Below, piece by piece: positions 34,376 to 42,431 of a DNA stretch of 64,000 nucleotides (position 1 is the stretch's first letter; each line of letters starts with the position of its first letter). The notes below the pieces were generated by a model that was not told the origin of the DNA, did no database searches, and saw nothing but the letters and a program-made list of their open reading frames with translations. The DNA comes from Cupriavidus necator. Lineage in GTDB: Bacteria > Pseudomonadota > Gammaproteobacteria > Burkholderiales > Burkholderiaceae. The stretch covers positions 339,158 through 403,157 of the forward strand of contig NZ_SROX01000004.1 in assembly GCF_013141915.1 (NCBI RefSeq), written 5' to 3'. A program made the position numbers and the translations under genes.

Positions 34376-36874
34376 TCACCGACTGAATGCCGCGCTGAAG
34401 TCTGGCGCCCTGCCGGGAAGCCCGGTGCCAGGGTTCCACCAGTAGCTTTGATCCCAGTCGTTCTGCGCACGCTGTTTCATGCGCGCGAGATATCCAGGCG
34501 ACAGGCTTTCCTGCATCGCATGCAGGCCCGCATGATCGATCGCGGACTTGGCATACCAGAGGTTCAGGTAAGGCGAGTGCCCTTTCGCAAAGCGCAGCGC
34601 TTCGGCGCCGACGTGCGTGTCCTTTCCGGCGACCGCCTCGTCGATGTTCCCCTTCGTCAGTTCGTAGAACTGCGCCAGGCTGCCAAAGCTTGGGCCGAGC
34701 AGCTCGAACAGCCCCTGCTGCGGGCTCATGTCGCTGGACGAATCGCGCAACAGCACGTCGCCGAGGAAGCCGGCGCCCCCGCCCTGCGTGAAGGCCTTGA
34801 ACCAGAATTTCGGCTTCGACATGTCGATCGGGTCCTTGCCGTTCAGCAGTTCCTTCGTCTGCGTGACGATCGCTCCCAGGATCGTGCCGGTGACCATCAG
34901 CATGCCGGCGCCGTAGACCACGCGATTGGCCATCAACGGCGCACCCTGCATGCCGCCCGGCGTGTCCATGACGCGGCCCCAGTGCCGCGAGATCATGGCG
35001 ATGGGGAACGACTTGAACTGCATGACCGAGCGCGCGAGTTCGCCGTCCAGCGTGCCGCGCTGCTTGCCGCCCCATGACGCGAGCGCCTTGGTCTGCAGAT
35101 CCGGGTTGAGCACCGCATATTCCGACTCGTCGGTGATCAGGCCCAGCACCTTGGCCACGACCTCGTCGGAGCGCGGATCGCCCGCGGCGCGGATGGATTC
35201 CGGCGTCAGGAAGTCCATGCCGTTGTGCTGGGTCAGCTGCGCCTGGCGGATGACGTCCCAGTCGGCTTCGGTGATGCCCTTGTTCTCCATGCGCCAGCGG
35301 TCGTATTCGGTCAGTGCCTTCCAGTCGGTCTTCGACAGCTTGGCCATGCCGTTCATCATGGTCATGGAGAAGGCACGACGCAGGGTATCCGTCCAGGCGT
35401 TCAGCAGCGACAGCTTCATCGTGCTGTTGGCCAGCCGGCCCGACCAGCTGTGCCCGAGGTTGTCGCCGCTCCAGCGCGCCAGGTCGGACGCCATGGACTC
35501 GGCGATCACGCCGTGCATGCTCAGAAAGTCGCGGGTGTTGCTGTCGAACTGACGGGGGATGTTGCGCAGCGCCTCCCAGTAGCTGAGGTTATTGAAGCCG
35601 GTGGTGACAAAGAAGGAAGGGATGTCGGTCAGGCTGGTCACCAGTGCGCCGCCGAGCTTGCCGAACACCTCGACGTTGCGCACGTGCTGCGCGACCTGCG
35701 CGAGATTGCCGTGCTTGGGTGACGCGGCCACGCCGGACAGGACATTCCACAGGCCCTGCGGCCCGGCCTTGTACCAGGCGCGCTCGCCGTCGGCGCGCAC
35801 TGCAAGATCGCTCTGCAGGCGGAACTGCTGGTTCGGGTTGGGACCATAGCGCTCGACCAGGCCGATGTCGCGCGAGAGCCGGCCCACGTGCCCGACCATG
35901 GCGTCGAACATGCTGCCGGCACCGTACTCGGCCATGTAGTTCAGATAGGCGGCGCCGTCCTTGTAGTGGATCTGGCGCGTCTGGCTACCAGCGTTCGCGC
36001 GCGAGGCGCTCCCAGGCGCGGGCCGGCTGCCCGGGGCGGTCTTGTTCAGGCCCTCGGTGGCAATCGTTTCCCACGACTCGCGCAGGAAGTCCAGCACCTC
36101 GGCGTCGTTCATGCGCGTGCCGTCCTCGCGCACGTACTGGCTGCGGTCGAGCAGCGGCAGCGTGTCCTGCGCCCACTTGTCGCGCGCCGCGGTGCTGCCG
36201 TCCCCGCGCACCTTCACGCTGTCATGCGGCTGCGGCAGGTAGCCATAGTCGAGCTTGCCAACGTCGCCGCCGGCGGCATTGAAGCGCTGGCGCATGCGCT
36301 CGATCGCATCCAGCCACGCGCGCGCGCCCTTCTGCGCCAGCTGGTTCCCGGTAGAGCCGTTGGCGTTTGCGATGATCTCGACGGCCAGGTCGCGGGTCAT
36401 GCCCGGGTTCTCGGCGTCGAACAGGAACATCAGGCCGCGCCGCAGCGGGCCGACGCCTTGCCGGCTCTCCGCGGCGTCCAGCAGGTCCATCAGCGAAGCC
36501 ATGTTCTCGCGCTTGATGCCCTCGATGTATTGCGAGGTCAAGTCCATCTCGCGCATGAAGGACTTCGTACGGTTGTCGCCGAAGCGCGCCATCAGGTCGG
36601 TTACCCGGTTCTCCATCGCGGCGGTCCTGACGACCTGAAGATTCGCACGCGTCACTTTCAACGCGGCTTCCTGCTGGATCTGCTGCATCCCCTCCTGTGC
36701 AGCTTCGAGCATACGAGCATCCTGCGACAGGCCTTGCCAACGAGCGGTATCGCGCCGCGCGATCTGGCGCATGTTGGCTGACAGCCGGTCCTCGATTTTC
36801 TGCAGCTCGGATTGTGATAGGGTTCGGCCAGCGACTTGCTGAACGGCTGCGACACACCTGGGATTCATTGCCAT
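34376..36874 (-). CDS. Internal virion protein, C-terminal part of a gp16-like ejection protein
   Basis: An 832-residue, largely helical protein (QQVAGRTLSQSELQKIEDRL, RLSANMRQIARRDTARWQGL) of the large internal-virion class of T7-like podoviruses, which form the DNA-ejection tunnel across the cell envelope. It occupies, with the transglycosylase gene before it, the place of the single 1318-residue T7 gp16. AGGAGA lies 6 bases before the ATG. Function is inferred from order, size and composition. Confidence 0.65.
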   Translation of the reverse strand: MAMNPRCVAAVQQVAGRTLSQSELQKIEDRLSANMRQIARRDTARWQGLSQDARMLEAAQEGMQQIQQEAALKVTRANLQVVRTAAMENRVTDLMARFGDNRTKSFMREMDLTSQYIEGIKRENMASLMDLLDAAESRQGVGPLRRGLMFLFDAENPGMTRDLAVEIIANANGSTGNQLAQKGARAWLDAIERMRQRFNAAGGDVGKLDYGYLPQPHDSVKVRGDGSTAARDKWAQDTLPLLDRSQYVREDGTRMNDAEVLDFLRESWETIATEGLNKTAPGSRPAPGSASRANAGSQTRQIHYKDGAAYLNYMAEYGAGSMFDAMVGHVGRLSRDIGLVERYGPNPNQQFRLQSDLAVRADGERAWYKAGPQGLWNVLSGVAASPKHGNLAQVAQHVRNVEVFGKLGGALVTSLTDIPSFFVTTGFNNLSYWEALRNIPRQFDSNTRDFLSMHGVIAESMASDLARWSGDNLGHSWSGRLANSTMKLSLLNAWTDTLRRAFSMTMMNGMAKLSKTDWKALTEYDRWRMENKGITEADWDVIRQAQLTQHNGMDFLTPESIRAAGDPRSDEVVAKVLGLITDESEYAVLNPDLQTKALASWGGKQRGTLDGELARSVMQFKSFPIAMISRHWGRVMDTPGGMQGAPLMANRVVYGAGMLMVTGTILGAIVTQTKELLNGKDPIDMSKPKFWFKAFTQGGGAGFLGDVLLRDSSSDMSPQQGLFELLGPSFGSLAQFYELTKGNIDEAVAGKDTHVGAEALRFAKGHSPYLNLWYAKSAIDHAGLHAMQESLSPGYLARMKQRAQNDWDQSYWWNPGTGLPGRAPDFSAAFSR

Positions 36875-37144
36875 ATGGTTCTCCTGATCTGGATCATCGG
36901 CGGCGCGCTGGCACTTGGCCAGTTAGCCGAGAGCCTGCCGCCGCGGACCTGGTGGCTGCTGCCGCTGGCGGTAGGCTGGATGGTCGCTATCGTGCCCGTG
37001 ACGATTTTCTCGATGGACGCCGGCCACCCGTGGCGCCGCGCTGCGCTGAATGCCTGCCGCGCGCTGCGCTCATACCTGTTCGTGATGGCGCTGATCTGCA
37101 TCCCCGCCGCCGTTCTCGCGCTGCTCTCCCGCCTCGCGGGTTAG
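36875..37144 (+). CDS. Reverse-strand small membrane protein ORF
   Basis: An 89-residue ORF with three hydrophobic segments (VLLIWIIGGALALGQL, TWWLLPLAVGWMVAIVPVTI, LFVMALICIPAAVLALLS). It exactly fills the gap between two late genes on the other strand: its ATG abuts the start codon of one and its stop overlaps the stop of the other. There is no ribosome site in front of it, because that DNA is coding for the opposite gene. It may be a real moron or a chance ORF. Confidence 0.4.
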   Translation: MVLLIWIIGGALALGQLAESLPPRTWWLLPLAVGWMVAIVPVTIFSMDAGHPWRRAALNACRALRSYLFVMALICIPAAVLALLSRLAG

Positions 37145-39423
37145 AGGTTCATCAGCGCGCACTCTGCCGCCACCTGCAACAGCGGCGCATCGGTTGCCTC
37201 AGCCTCCGCCTCCCGCTTCACCGCCGCGAGCGCATCAGCCAGCCGCATCGGCTTCTCCATCCCCTCCAGTTGCACCAGCATATCCGGCGCCATCTTGGCG
37301 ATCTGGGCGGCCTGTGCGTCGACGCTGGCCATGGCGGCAGACGTAGCCGGGTCAGAAGCCGGAATATTCTCTGGAATATTTTGCGGTCCCTTTTGCGGTT
37401 CTGACTTGGAAGCCGCGCCAGTGCTGGGTTCCGGGGTGGACGACTTTGCGGCGACAGGCGCAGAACTCGTCCGCGCAGCCTCGCCAGCCGCCAGCGCCGT
37501 CGGCTTGACCGGGCTCGGCGGCGCATCCAGCGCGGCGCGCGTCTGGCGGATGCCGGCAATCTGCTGGTCGACCTGCTGCAGCGCCTGGCGCGCCTGCTCG
37601 GCGCCGCGGTTAGCCTCCATCTGCTGCTCCGACCGATCGATCCGGGCGGCGTGCTCGTCAGCCAGCGCGGCAATTTCCTTGCGGGCGGCTGCCTGGGCCT
37701 GCTTGTAGGAAAGCCGATCCTCGCCCCCCTGCGGTTCCTTGGCACGCGCGCGGATCGCGTCGTCGCTGGTGTCGGGCATCGAGCGGCGCAGCTGGTCGAG
37801 TTCAGTGCGCAGCTGCCGCACGGCGCCCGGCTCGGCGGCCTGGCCCGCTTCTGGAAGCAGGTCAGCGCGCGCGGATTCCAGCCGGCCGACCATGTCGTCG
37901 AGCATACGGGTCTGCTGCAGCGTGTCCCAGTGGATGGTGTCGCTCACGTCGACGCGCGTGCCGGCGCCGAGCTGGTCGAATGCCTTGACGATGGCGGCAA
38001 GGTGGTCCTGCGCCGCGGCAATGTCGGTCGGGTCCTTCAGGTTCCAGCTGTCGACGGTGTCGCGGATAAGCTGGGTGCGGGCGGCGGCCTGGGCGTCTGG
38101 GTCGTTCGCCGCGGCACGGCCGGCGGCTTCACCACCTCGCTGGGCCATGTATTCCTCGACCCGGGCCAGATACTTAGCTGTCTCGGTGGCTGGCGGCGTG
38201 CGGCCTTCCAGCACCGCGCGCGCCTGCTTTGGCCCGCCGTTGTAGTCGGCGATCACCGCACGGATGTCACCGTTGTACTGCTTCATGGTGTCGCGCAGGT
38301 ACTTGGCCATGCCATCCAGCGACTGCACCGGGTCGGTTGGGTCCTTCACACCGTACTTCTGCAAGTTATCCGGCATGAACTGGGCAACACCGCGCGCCCC
38401 CTTTGGCGACACCGCTGTCGAGCCGGACCTCTCGCCTGCGTTCTTCAGGGCAATCATCAGTTCCGGCGGCACGCCCTCGCGCTGCGCCGCCGTCACGGCG
38501 TAGGCATCCAGCCGGGAATCGTTGTAGGGCAGCGCCTTGCGCTCGTTACCGCCCATGTCCACCAGCGCGCGCGCCGCGGCGGCGTCGGCACCAGCCGGCG
38601 AAGGTTTGGCGCCGCGCATGCCCCGCGCCGCCCACACGCCGAAGCCGGCTGGCACCAGCGTCGACACGGCCAGGCCAACGGGGTCGAGGGGGTCGTACTG
38701 CTCGCTGATCTTGCTGTAGTCGGCGTTCTCGAGGATGGCGCGGCTGGCGGCCTGCTGAGCCACAAAGGACGCCGGGCCGCCGGCCACCACCAGCGCAGCG
38801 GTCTGCGCGATCGTCCGGCCGGCCACCGGCAGCGCCACGCCGGCGGCGCCAGCCAGGCCAGCCACCGCGCCGACCTGCGTTCGGGTGGCAATGTCGACGC
38901 CCTGCGCCTTCAGCCGGTCCGCCTCTGTCATGGCCTCGTCCGCACCCGTCAGCGCGGCGCCCACCACCGGGCCGCCCAGCAGAGAGTAGCCGATTGCCTT
39001 GGCGCCGAACCGGCCGACGCCGGCCAGGACGTTCTCGACCACGTTGGCAGTCGCCGGGTCAGGCATCATGTCGCGCGCGGTGGTTCGCAGGCCGGTGCCC
39101 ACATCGGTGCTGAACGCCTCGCCGCTGGCCACGCGCTGACGCGCTTCCTCGCCGGCGTCGCGGCGCTTCTTCATCTCATCCGGCGCCAGCAGCAGCGAGG
39201 GGTCGGCCTGGGCGCCGTAGGCGGCCTGCACATCGCCGAATGCCCCGGTCACGTCAGCGCCGAAGGCGATCGATTCCGTGGCGCCAGCGGCCACGCCGCG
39301 CGGCAGGGCCCCGGTCGTGCGCCAGAAGTTGAAGCCGGATGGGGGTGTCGGTGGAGGCGCCGGACGCTTGACCCTGTCGTCTAGAACCTGGTCGGTGCTG
39401 TCCTGGTACAGGCTATCGAGCAT
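37141..39423 (-). CDS. Internal virion protein with SLT-type lytic transglycosylase domain
   Basis: A 760-residue protein. Residues ~310-405 form a soluble-lytic-transglycosylase fold: GVPPELMIALKNAGERSGS with Glu331 as the likely catalytic acid, GARGVAQFMP, and ADYNGGP. The rest is low-complexity and coiled-coil (a long Gln/Glu/Arg region near 570-640). T7 gp16 also carries a transglycosylase, used to open peptidoglycan when DNA is injected. It overlaps the upstream gene by 11 bases. The Pro/Ala linker near 650-690 is probably disordered. Confidence 0.82.
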   Translation of the reverse strand: MLDSLYQDSTDQVLDDRVKRPAPPPTPPSGFNFWRTTGALPRGVAAGATESIAFGADVTGAFGDVQAAYGAQADPSLLLAPDEMKKRRDAGEEARQRVASGEAFSTDVGTGLRTTARDMMPDPATANVVENVLAGVGRFGAKAIGYSLLGGPVVGAALTGADEAMTEADRLKAQGVDIATRTQVGAVAGLAGAAGVALPVAGRTIAQTAALVVAGGPASFVAQQAASRAILENADYSKISEQYDPLDPVGLAVSTLVPAGFGVWAARGMRGAKPSPAGADAAAARALVDMGGNERKALPYNDSRLDAYAVTAAQREGVPPELMIALKNAGERSGSTAVSPKGARGVAQFMPDNLQKYGVKDPTDPVQSLDGMAKYLRDTMKQYNGDIRAVIADYNGGPKQARAVLEGRTPPATETAKYLARVEEYMAQRGGEAAGRAAANDPDAQAAARTQLIRDTVDSWNLKDPTDIAAAQDHLAAIVKAFDQLGAGTRVDVSDTIHWDTLQQTRMLDDMVGRLESARADLLPEAGQAAEPGAVRQLRTELDQLRRSMPDTSDDAIRARAKEPQGGEDRLSYKQAQAAARKEIAALADEHAARIDRSEQQMEANRGAEQARQALQQVDQQIAGIRQTRAALDAPPSPVKPTALAAGEAARTSSAPVAAKSSTPEPSTGAASKSEPQKGPQNIPENIPASDPATSAAMASVDAQAAQIAKMAPDMLVQLEGMEKPMRLADALAAVKREAEAEATDAPLLQVAAECALMNL

Positions 39424-41464
39424 TGGCGGCTCCCGGGTTCTGGCTCAGGTCGATGATCAGCGGCCGCCCGCCCGGGCCCGTCTTCACCAGGCTGCCGCCG
39501 GCGTTCACCGCGTACTTCCCCTGCCCTGCATGCACCAGCGTCGCGCGCGGCAACTGGGTCACAAACTGGTCGAGCGGAACCGGCTGACGCCCCACATACA
39601 CCAGGCTGTCACGTGTCTGCGCGACAAGGTCTGCCGGCTTGACGGCGTTCAGCCGGTCGTTGAAAGCGCTCTCGCTGGTGCCATAGGGGAGCGGGATCTT
39701 GCTGCCGTTCTTCGTGATGATGCCGCCGGTGGCGAGGTTCACGGCCTGCTTGATATCGGTGCTTCCGCCATCCGCGGCGATACCAGCCTGGATCAGGTAG
39801 GCGGCATTGATCCACTGTTCGCGCACGCGCTGGTTCTGCGTGGCGTCGCCGATTTCCTTGGCAATCTCTGCCTTCCAGCCGGTTTCCCTGGCGTTGTCGA
39901 TCTTGACCACGCCGTCGCGAATGGCGCGCTCGCCGCGAAGCACCAGCTCGGAGGTGAAGCGGCCGAACGAGGTGCGGGAGTTGGCATAGGCCATGGCTAC
40001 GCCCAGCGTCTGGTCCTTGTCGCTCATCTGGCGCGCCAGGTCGGACACCCGGTCGGCGTCGCCCACCGTCGAGCCGATGCTGGCCAGCGCGGAGGCCTGT
40101 TGTTCCGGCGGCAGGTTGCGGATGATCTGGCCCAGCTGCTGCGCCTGCTCGGGCTCCAGCGGGCTGATCTTGCGGTCGGCGGCTGCCTCCACCGGGCGGA
40201 TCATGGCCATGCGCTCGGTAATGGCGCGCTGGGCGGTCGGAATGTCCGTGATCGGGGTGCGCGGCACGTCGGAGATCACGCTACGTTCCTGCGCCGCCTG
40301 CCACGGGTTTTCCTTGTATGCCTGCATCGACGCCTGATTGATGCGCTTGCGCTGCTCGTACACCGCCTGCTCGGTCGGGTTGACACCGATCTCGGGCGTG
40401 GCGCTGGCGGCGCGCATGCGCTCCAGTTCGGCCTGCTGCTGCGGCAGCGACATCGAGGCGAAGCGGGCGCCCTCCATGTTGGACTTCAGCAGCGCCCGGA
40501 ACGGCGCTTCCGCCGTGGTGCCGGTGACCGTCGTCGACGCCTCGGCAATGAAGTCCTGCGAGAAGTAGACGCCCTTCTCGTTCAGGTCGAAGGCCTTGTT
40601 GAAGATTTCGGTGCCGGCCGCCTCGCGCGCCTGCGCGTCGCGTTCTGCCTTGGCCTGTGCCCGCTCCTGCGACGCCACGATGCCGTTCTCGTAGCCATAG
40701 GCGCGCGTGATCAGGGCGGAGCGCTTGGCCGGATCCATCACCTCGCCTTCCGGTCCTTCCAGCCTGGCGCGCTCGGCGCGCACGCCGACCAGGTCGCCAG
40801 TCTTGCCGGCGCGCTCGAGCACGCCGGATGCCGCGTAGTACGGGATCGTCTCGCCCGCGGTGCGCATGAGCTTGTCGCGCATCTCCGGACCGACCTCCGG
40901 CATCGTCTGCTCGATCGACGCCAGCGCCACCTGCGCCTGGCTCGGATCGGTGTAGACCACGTTCGACCAGTTGTCGATCGAGCCGGCCACGTTTTTCACG
41001 CGCTCGCTTACCCGGGCGCCTGCCTCGAATGTGACCGCCTGACCGCCGATCTGCGTGCGCAGCGCGGTCAGGTGTTGCTGCAGGTAGCGCTTCGAGGCCG
41101 GCGTGGGAGCGGCTTCTAGCGTCTGCTCGCTGTACTTGTCGAAGTCGCCCAGCAGCTGCGGCGTGAATCCGGACGCACCGCCGGTGGCCTGCAGCTTGCG
41201 CTCGGTCAGCGTCTGCTGCCACTGCAGCTGTGCATCGGAGAGGGCGTTGCCTGCCCATGCCTTAGCATCCTGCTCTTCCTGCTCGCGCAACAGCCGGGTC
41301 GTCGCCGCTGCCTCATTATTCATCGCCTGCCCAACCTGCTGCACGCCCTGCCCGATGTTGCTGAGCGCCTGGCCGGCGGCCGATGAGACGGCCATGCCGT
41401 CCGCGCGAGGGAGCGGCGCTCCGCCGCTCACATTCACCTGCTGCTGATAGACCGGGATTTGCAT
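39413..41464 (-). CDS. Internal virion protein, gp15-like
   Basis: A 683-residue, strongly helical protein rich in Ala, Glu, Gln and Arg (QAMNNEAAATTRLLREQEEQ, QERAQAKAERDAQAREAAGT). Size, composition and position between the gp14-like and transglycosylase genes match T7 gp15, a core/ejection protein. No enzymatic motif seen. Confidence 0.65.
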   Translation of the reverse strand: MQIPVYQQQVNVSGGAPLPRADGMAVSSAAGQALSNIGQGVQQVGQAMNNEAAATTRLLREQEEQDAKAWAGNALSDAQLQWQQTLTERKLQATGGASGFTPQLLGDFDKYSEQTLEAAPTPASKRYLQQHLTALRTQIGGQAVTFEAGARVSERVKNVAGSIDNWSNVVYTDPSQAQVALASIEQTMPEVGPEMRDKLMRTAGETIPYYAASGVLERAGKTGDLVGVRAERARLEGPEGEVMDPAKRSALITRAYGYENGIVASQERAQAKAERDAQAREAAGTEIFNKAFDLNEKGVYFSQDFIAEASTTVTGTTAEAPFRALLKSNMEGARFASMSLPQQQAELERMRAASATPEIGVNPTEQAVYEQRKRINQASMQAYKENPWQAAQERSVISDVPRTPITDIPTAQRAITERMAMIRPVEAAADRKISPLEPEQAQQLGQIIRNLPPEQQASALASIGSTVGDADRVSDLARQMSDKDQTLGVAMAYANSRTSFGRFTSELVLRGERAIRDGVVKIDNARETGWKAEIAKEIGDATQNQRVREQWINAAYLIQAGIAADGGSTDIKQAVNLATGGIITKNGSKIPLPYGTSESAFNDRLNAVKPADLVAQTRDSLVYVGRQPVPLDQFVTQLPRATLVHAGQGKYAVNAGGSLVKTGPGGRPLIIDLSQNPGAANAR

Positions 41465-41476
41465 GGCGTCATTAGG

Positions 41477-42001
41477 TTATTTCAGCCCCTTCTGCGCCAA
41501 GGCGAGTTGGGTCTTCTGGTTGGTATAGGTGCCGTACGCCGACAGCGCAGATGCCCCGGCGTTCAGGTATCCGGCAGTCATCGCCGAGCGCGCATTGTTG
41601 CCGGCCTGCTGAGCTGACAGCGAGTCCAGGGTGGACTGCTGCTGGTAGCCCTGCGCCTGTAGTTGGGCTCCGTAGCGGATGTTCAACGCATCCAGTTCGG
41701 CATTCGTCGCAGACTGCTGGTACAGGTCAAGCGCGGAGCCGGACGCTAAATCGACACCAGATTGCGCTGTCGCCGCCCGCTGTTTGCCGAGCTGTAGCGC
41801 TGCCTGGCGGCGCTGCGCTTCCTCGTTGGCATTCCCCTGCTGAAAGGCCACCGTCGCGCGCTGCGCACTCGCTGCGGCGTTATATTCCGCGGCGTTCTGC
41901 GCTGATTGTGCGCTGGCTGCCTGGGCGTTCGCCGACGAGACCGCGCCGGTTGCCCCCAGCACCGCCGAGCCCACTGCCAGCCATGTGATCGGATCTGCCA
42001 T
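41477..42001 (-). CDS. Internal virion protein, gp14-like
   Basis: A 174-residue Ala/Gln-rich helical protein. A glycine-rich hydrophobic N-terminus (ITWLAVGSAVLGATGAVSSA) is followed by a long coiled region (NANEEAQRRQAALQLGKQRA). This hydrophobic-then-helical design is typical of gp14-type proteins that form the outer-membrane pore of the ejectosome. Position matches T7 order. Confidence 0.65.
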   Translation of the reverse strand: MADPITWLAVGSAVLGATGAVSSANAQAASAQSAQNAAEYNAAASAQRATVAFQQGNANEEAQRRQAALQLGKQRAATAQSGVDLASGSALDLYQQSATNAELDALNIRYGAQLQAQGYQQQSTLDSLSAQQAGNNARSAMTAGYLNAGASALSAYGTYTNQKTQLALAQKGLK

Positions 42002-42430
42002 TTATCTCACCCTTGCGTATCGGTCACAGTCCCGCCCATCGGGCGTGTAGGCGCGCATGCGCCCTTCCCATTCAAAGCCGCCAAGCAGTTGTACCCAGCG
42101 GTGCGCCTGCGGGAAATAGCTGTCCACCTCGACCTCGATCCGTCTGGCGGTGCAAGCCTCCATCGCACGGCGGACCGCGCGAGTCAGCGCGAACATGCCG
42201 GCGCCGCCGATGTCAGCCGCGATTACCGCCCACGCGCGCACGTTCCCCTCCCACAGCGGGCAGAATCCTGCGCAAGCCACCACGCGGCCGTCGATCAGGC
42301 CGGTGTAGGACTCGACCGCTTCCAGCGCCTCGGGATATCCACCCGACAGCAGAATCGGGCGCATGGCAGCCTGGGCCGGTTGCACCAGCAATTCGCGCAT
42401 GTCAGCCGCGGCATATTGCCGAATCTTCAT
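42002..42430 (-). CDS. GNAT-like protein at the gp13 position
   Basis: A 142-residue protein resembling a degenerate GNAT acyltransferase: GLIDGRVVACAGFCPLWEGN for the central strands, an alpha helix in MFALTRAVRRAMEACTA, RRIEVEVDSYFPQAHRWVQL and LGGFEWEGRMRAY at the end. The pyrophosphate loop (Q/RxxGxG/A) is not clear, so catalysis is uncertain. T7 gp13, of about 138 residues, occupies the same slot and is needed for virion assembly. Confidence 0.6.
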   Translation of the reverse strand: MKIRQYAAADMRELLVQPAQAAMRPILLSGGYPEALEAVESYTGLIDGRVVACAGFCPLWEGNVRAWAVIAADIGGAGMFALTRAVRRAMEACTARRIEVEVDSYFPQAHRWVQLLGGFEWEGRMRAYTPDGRDCDRYARVR

Positions 42431-42431
42431 G

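Noticed and set aside
37651..41119. Long + strand ORFs (577 and 613 residues) opposite internal virion genes
   Set aside because: Antisense shadows; the minus-strand genes have a transglycosylase motif, coupled starts and T7 order.
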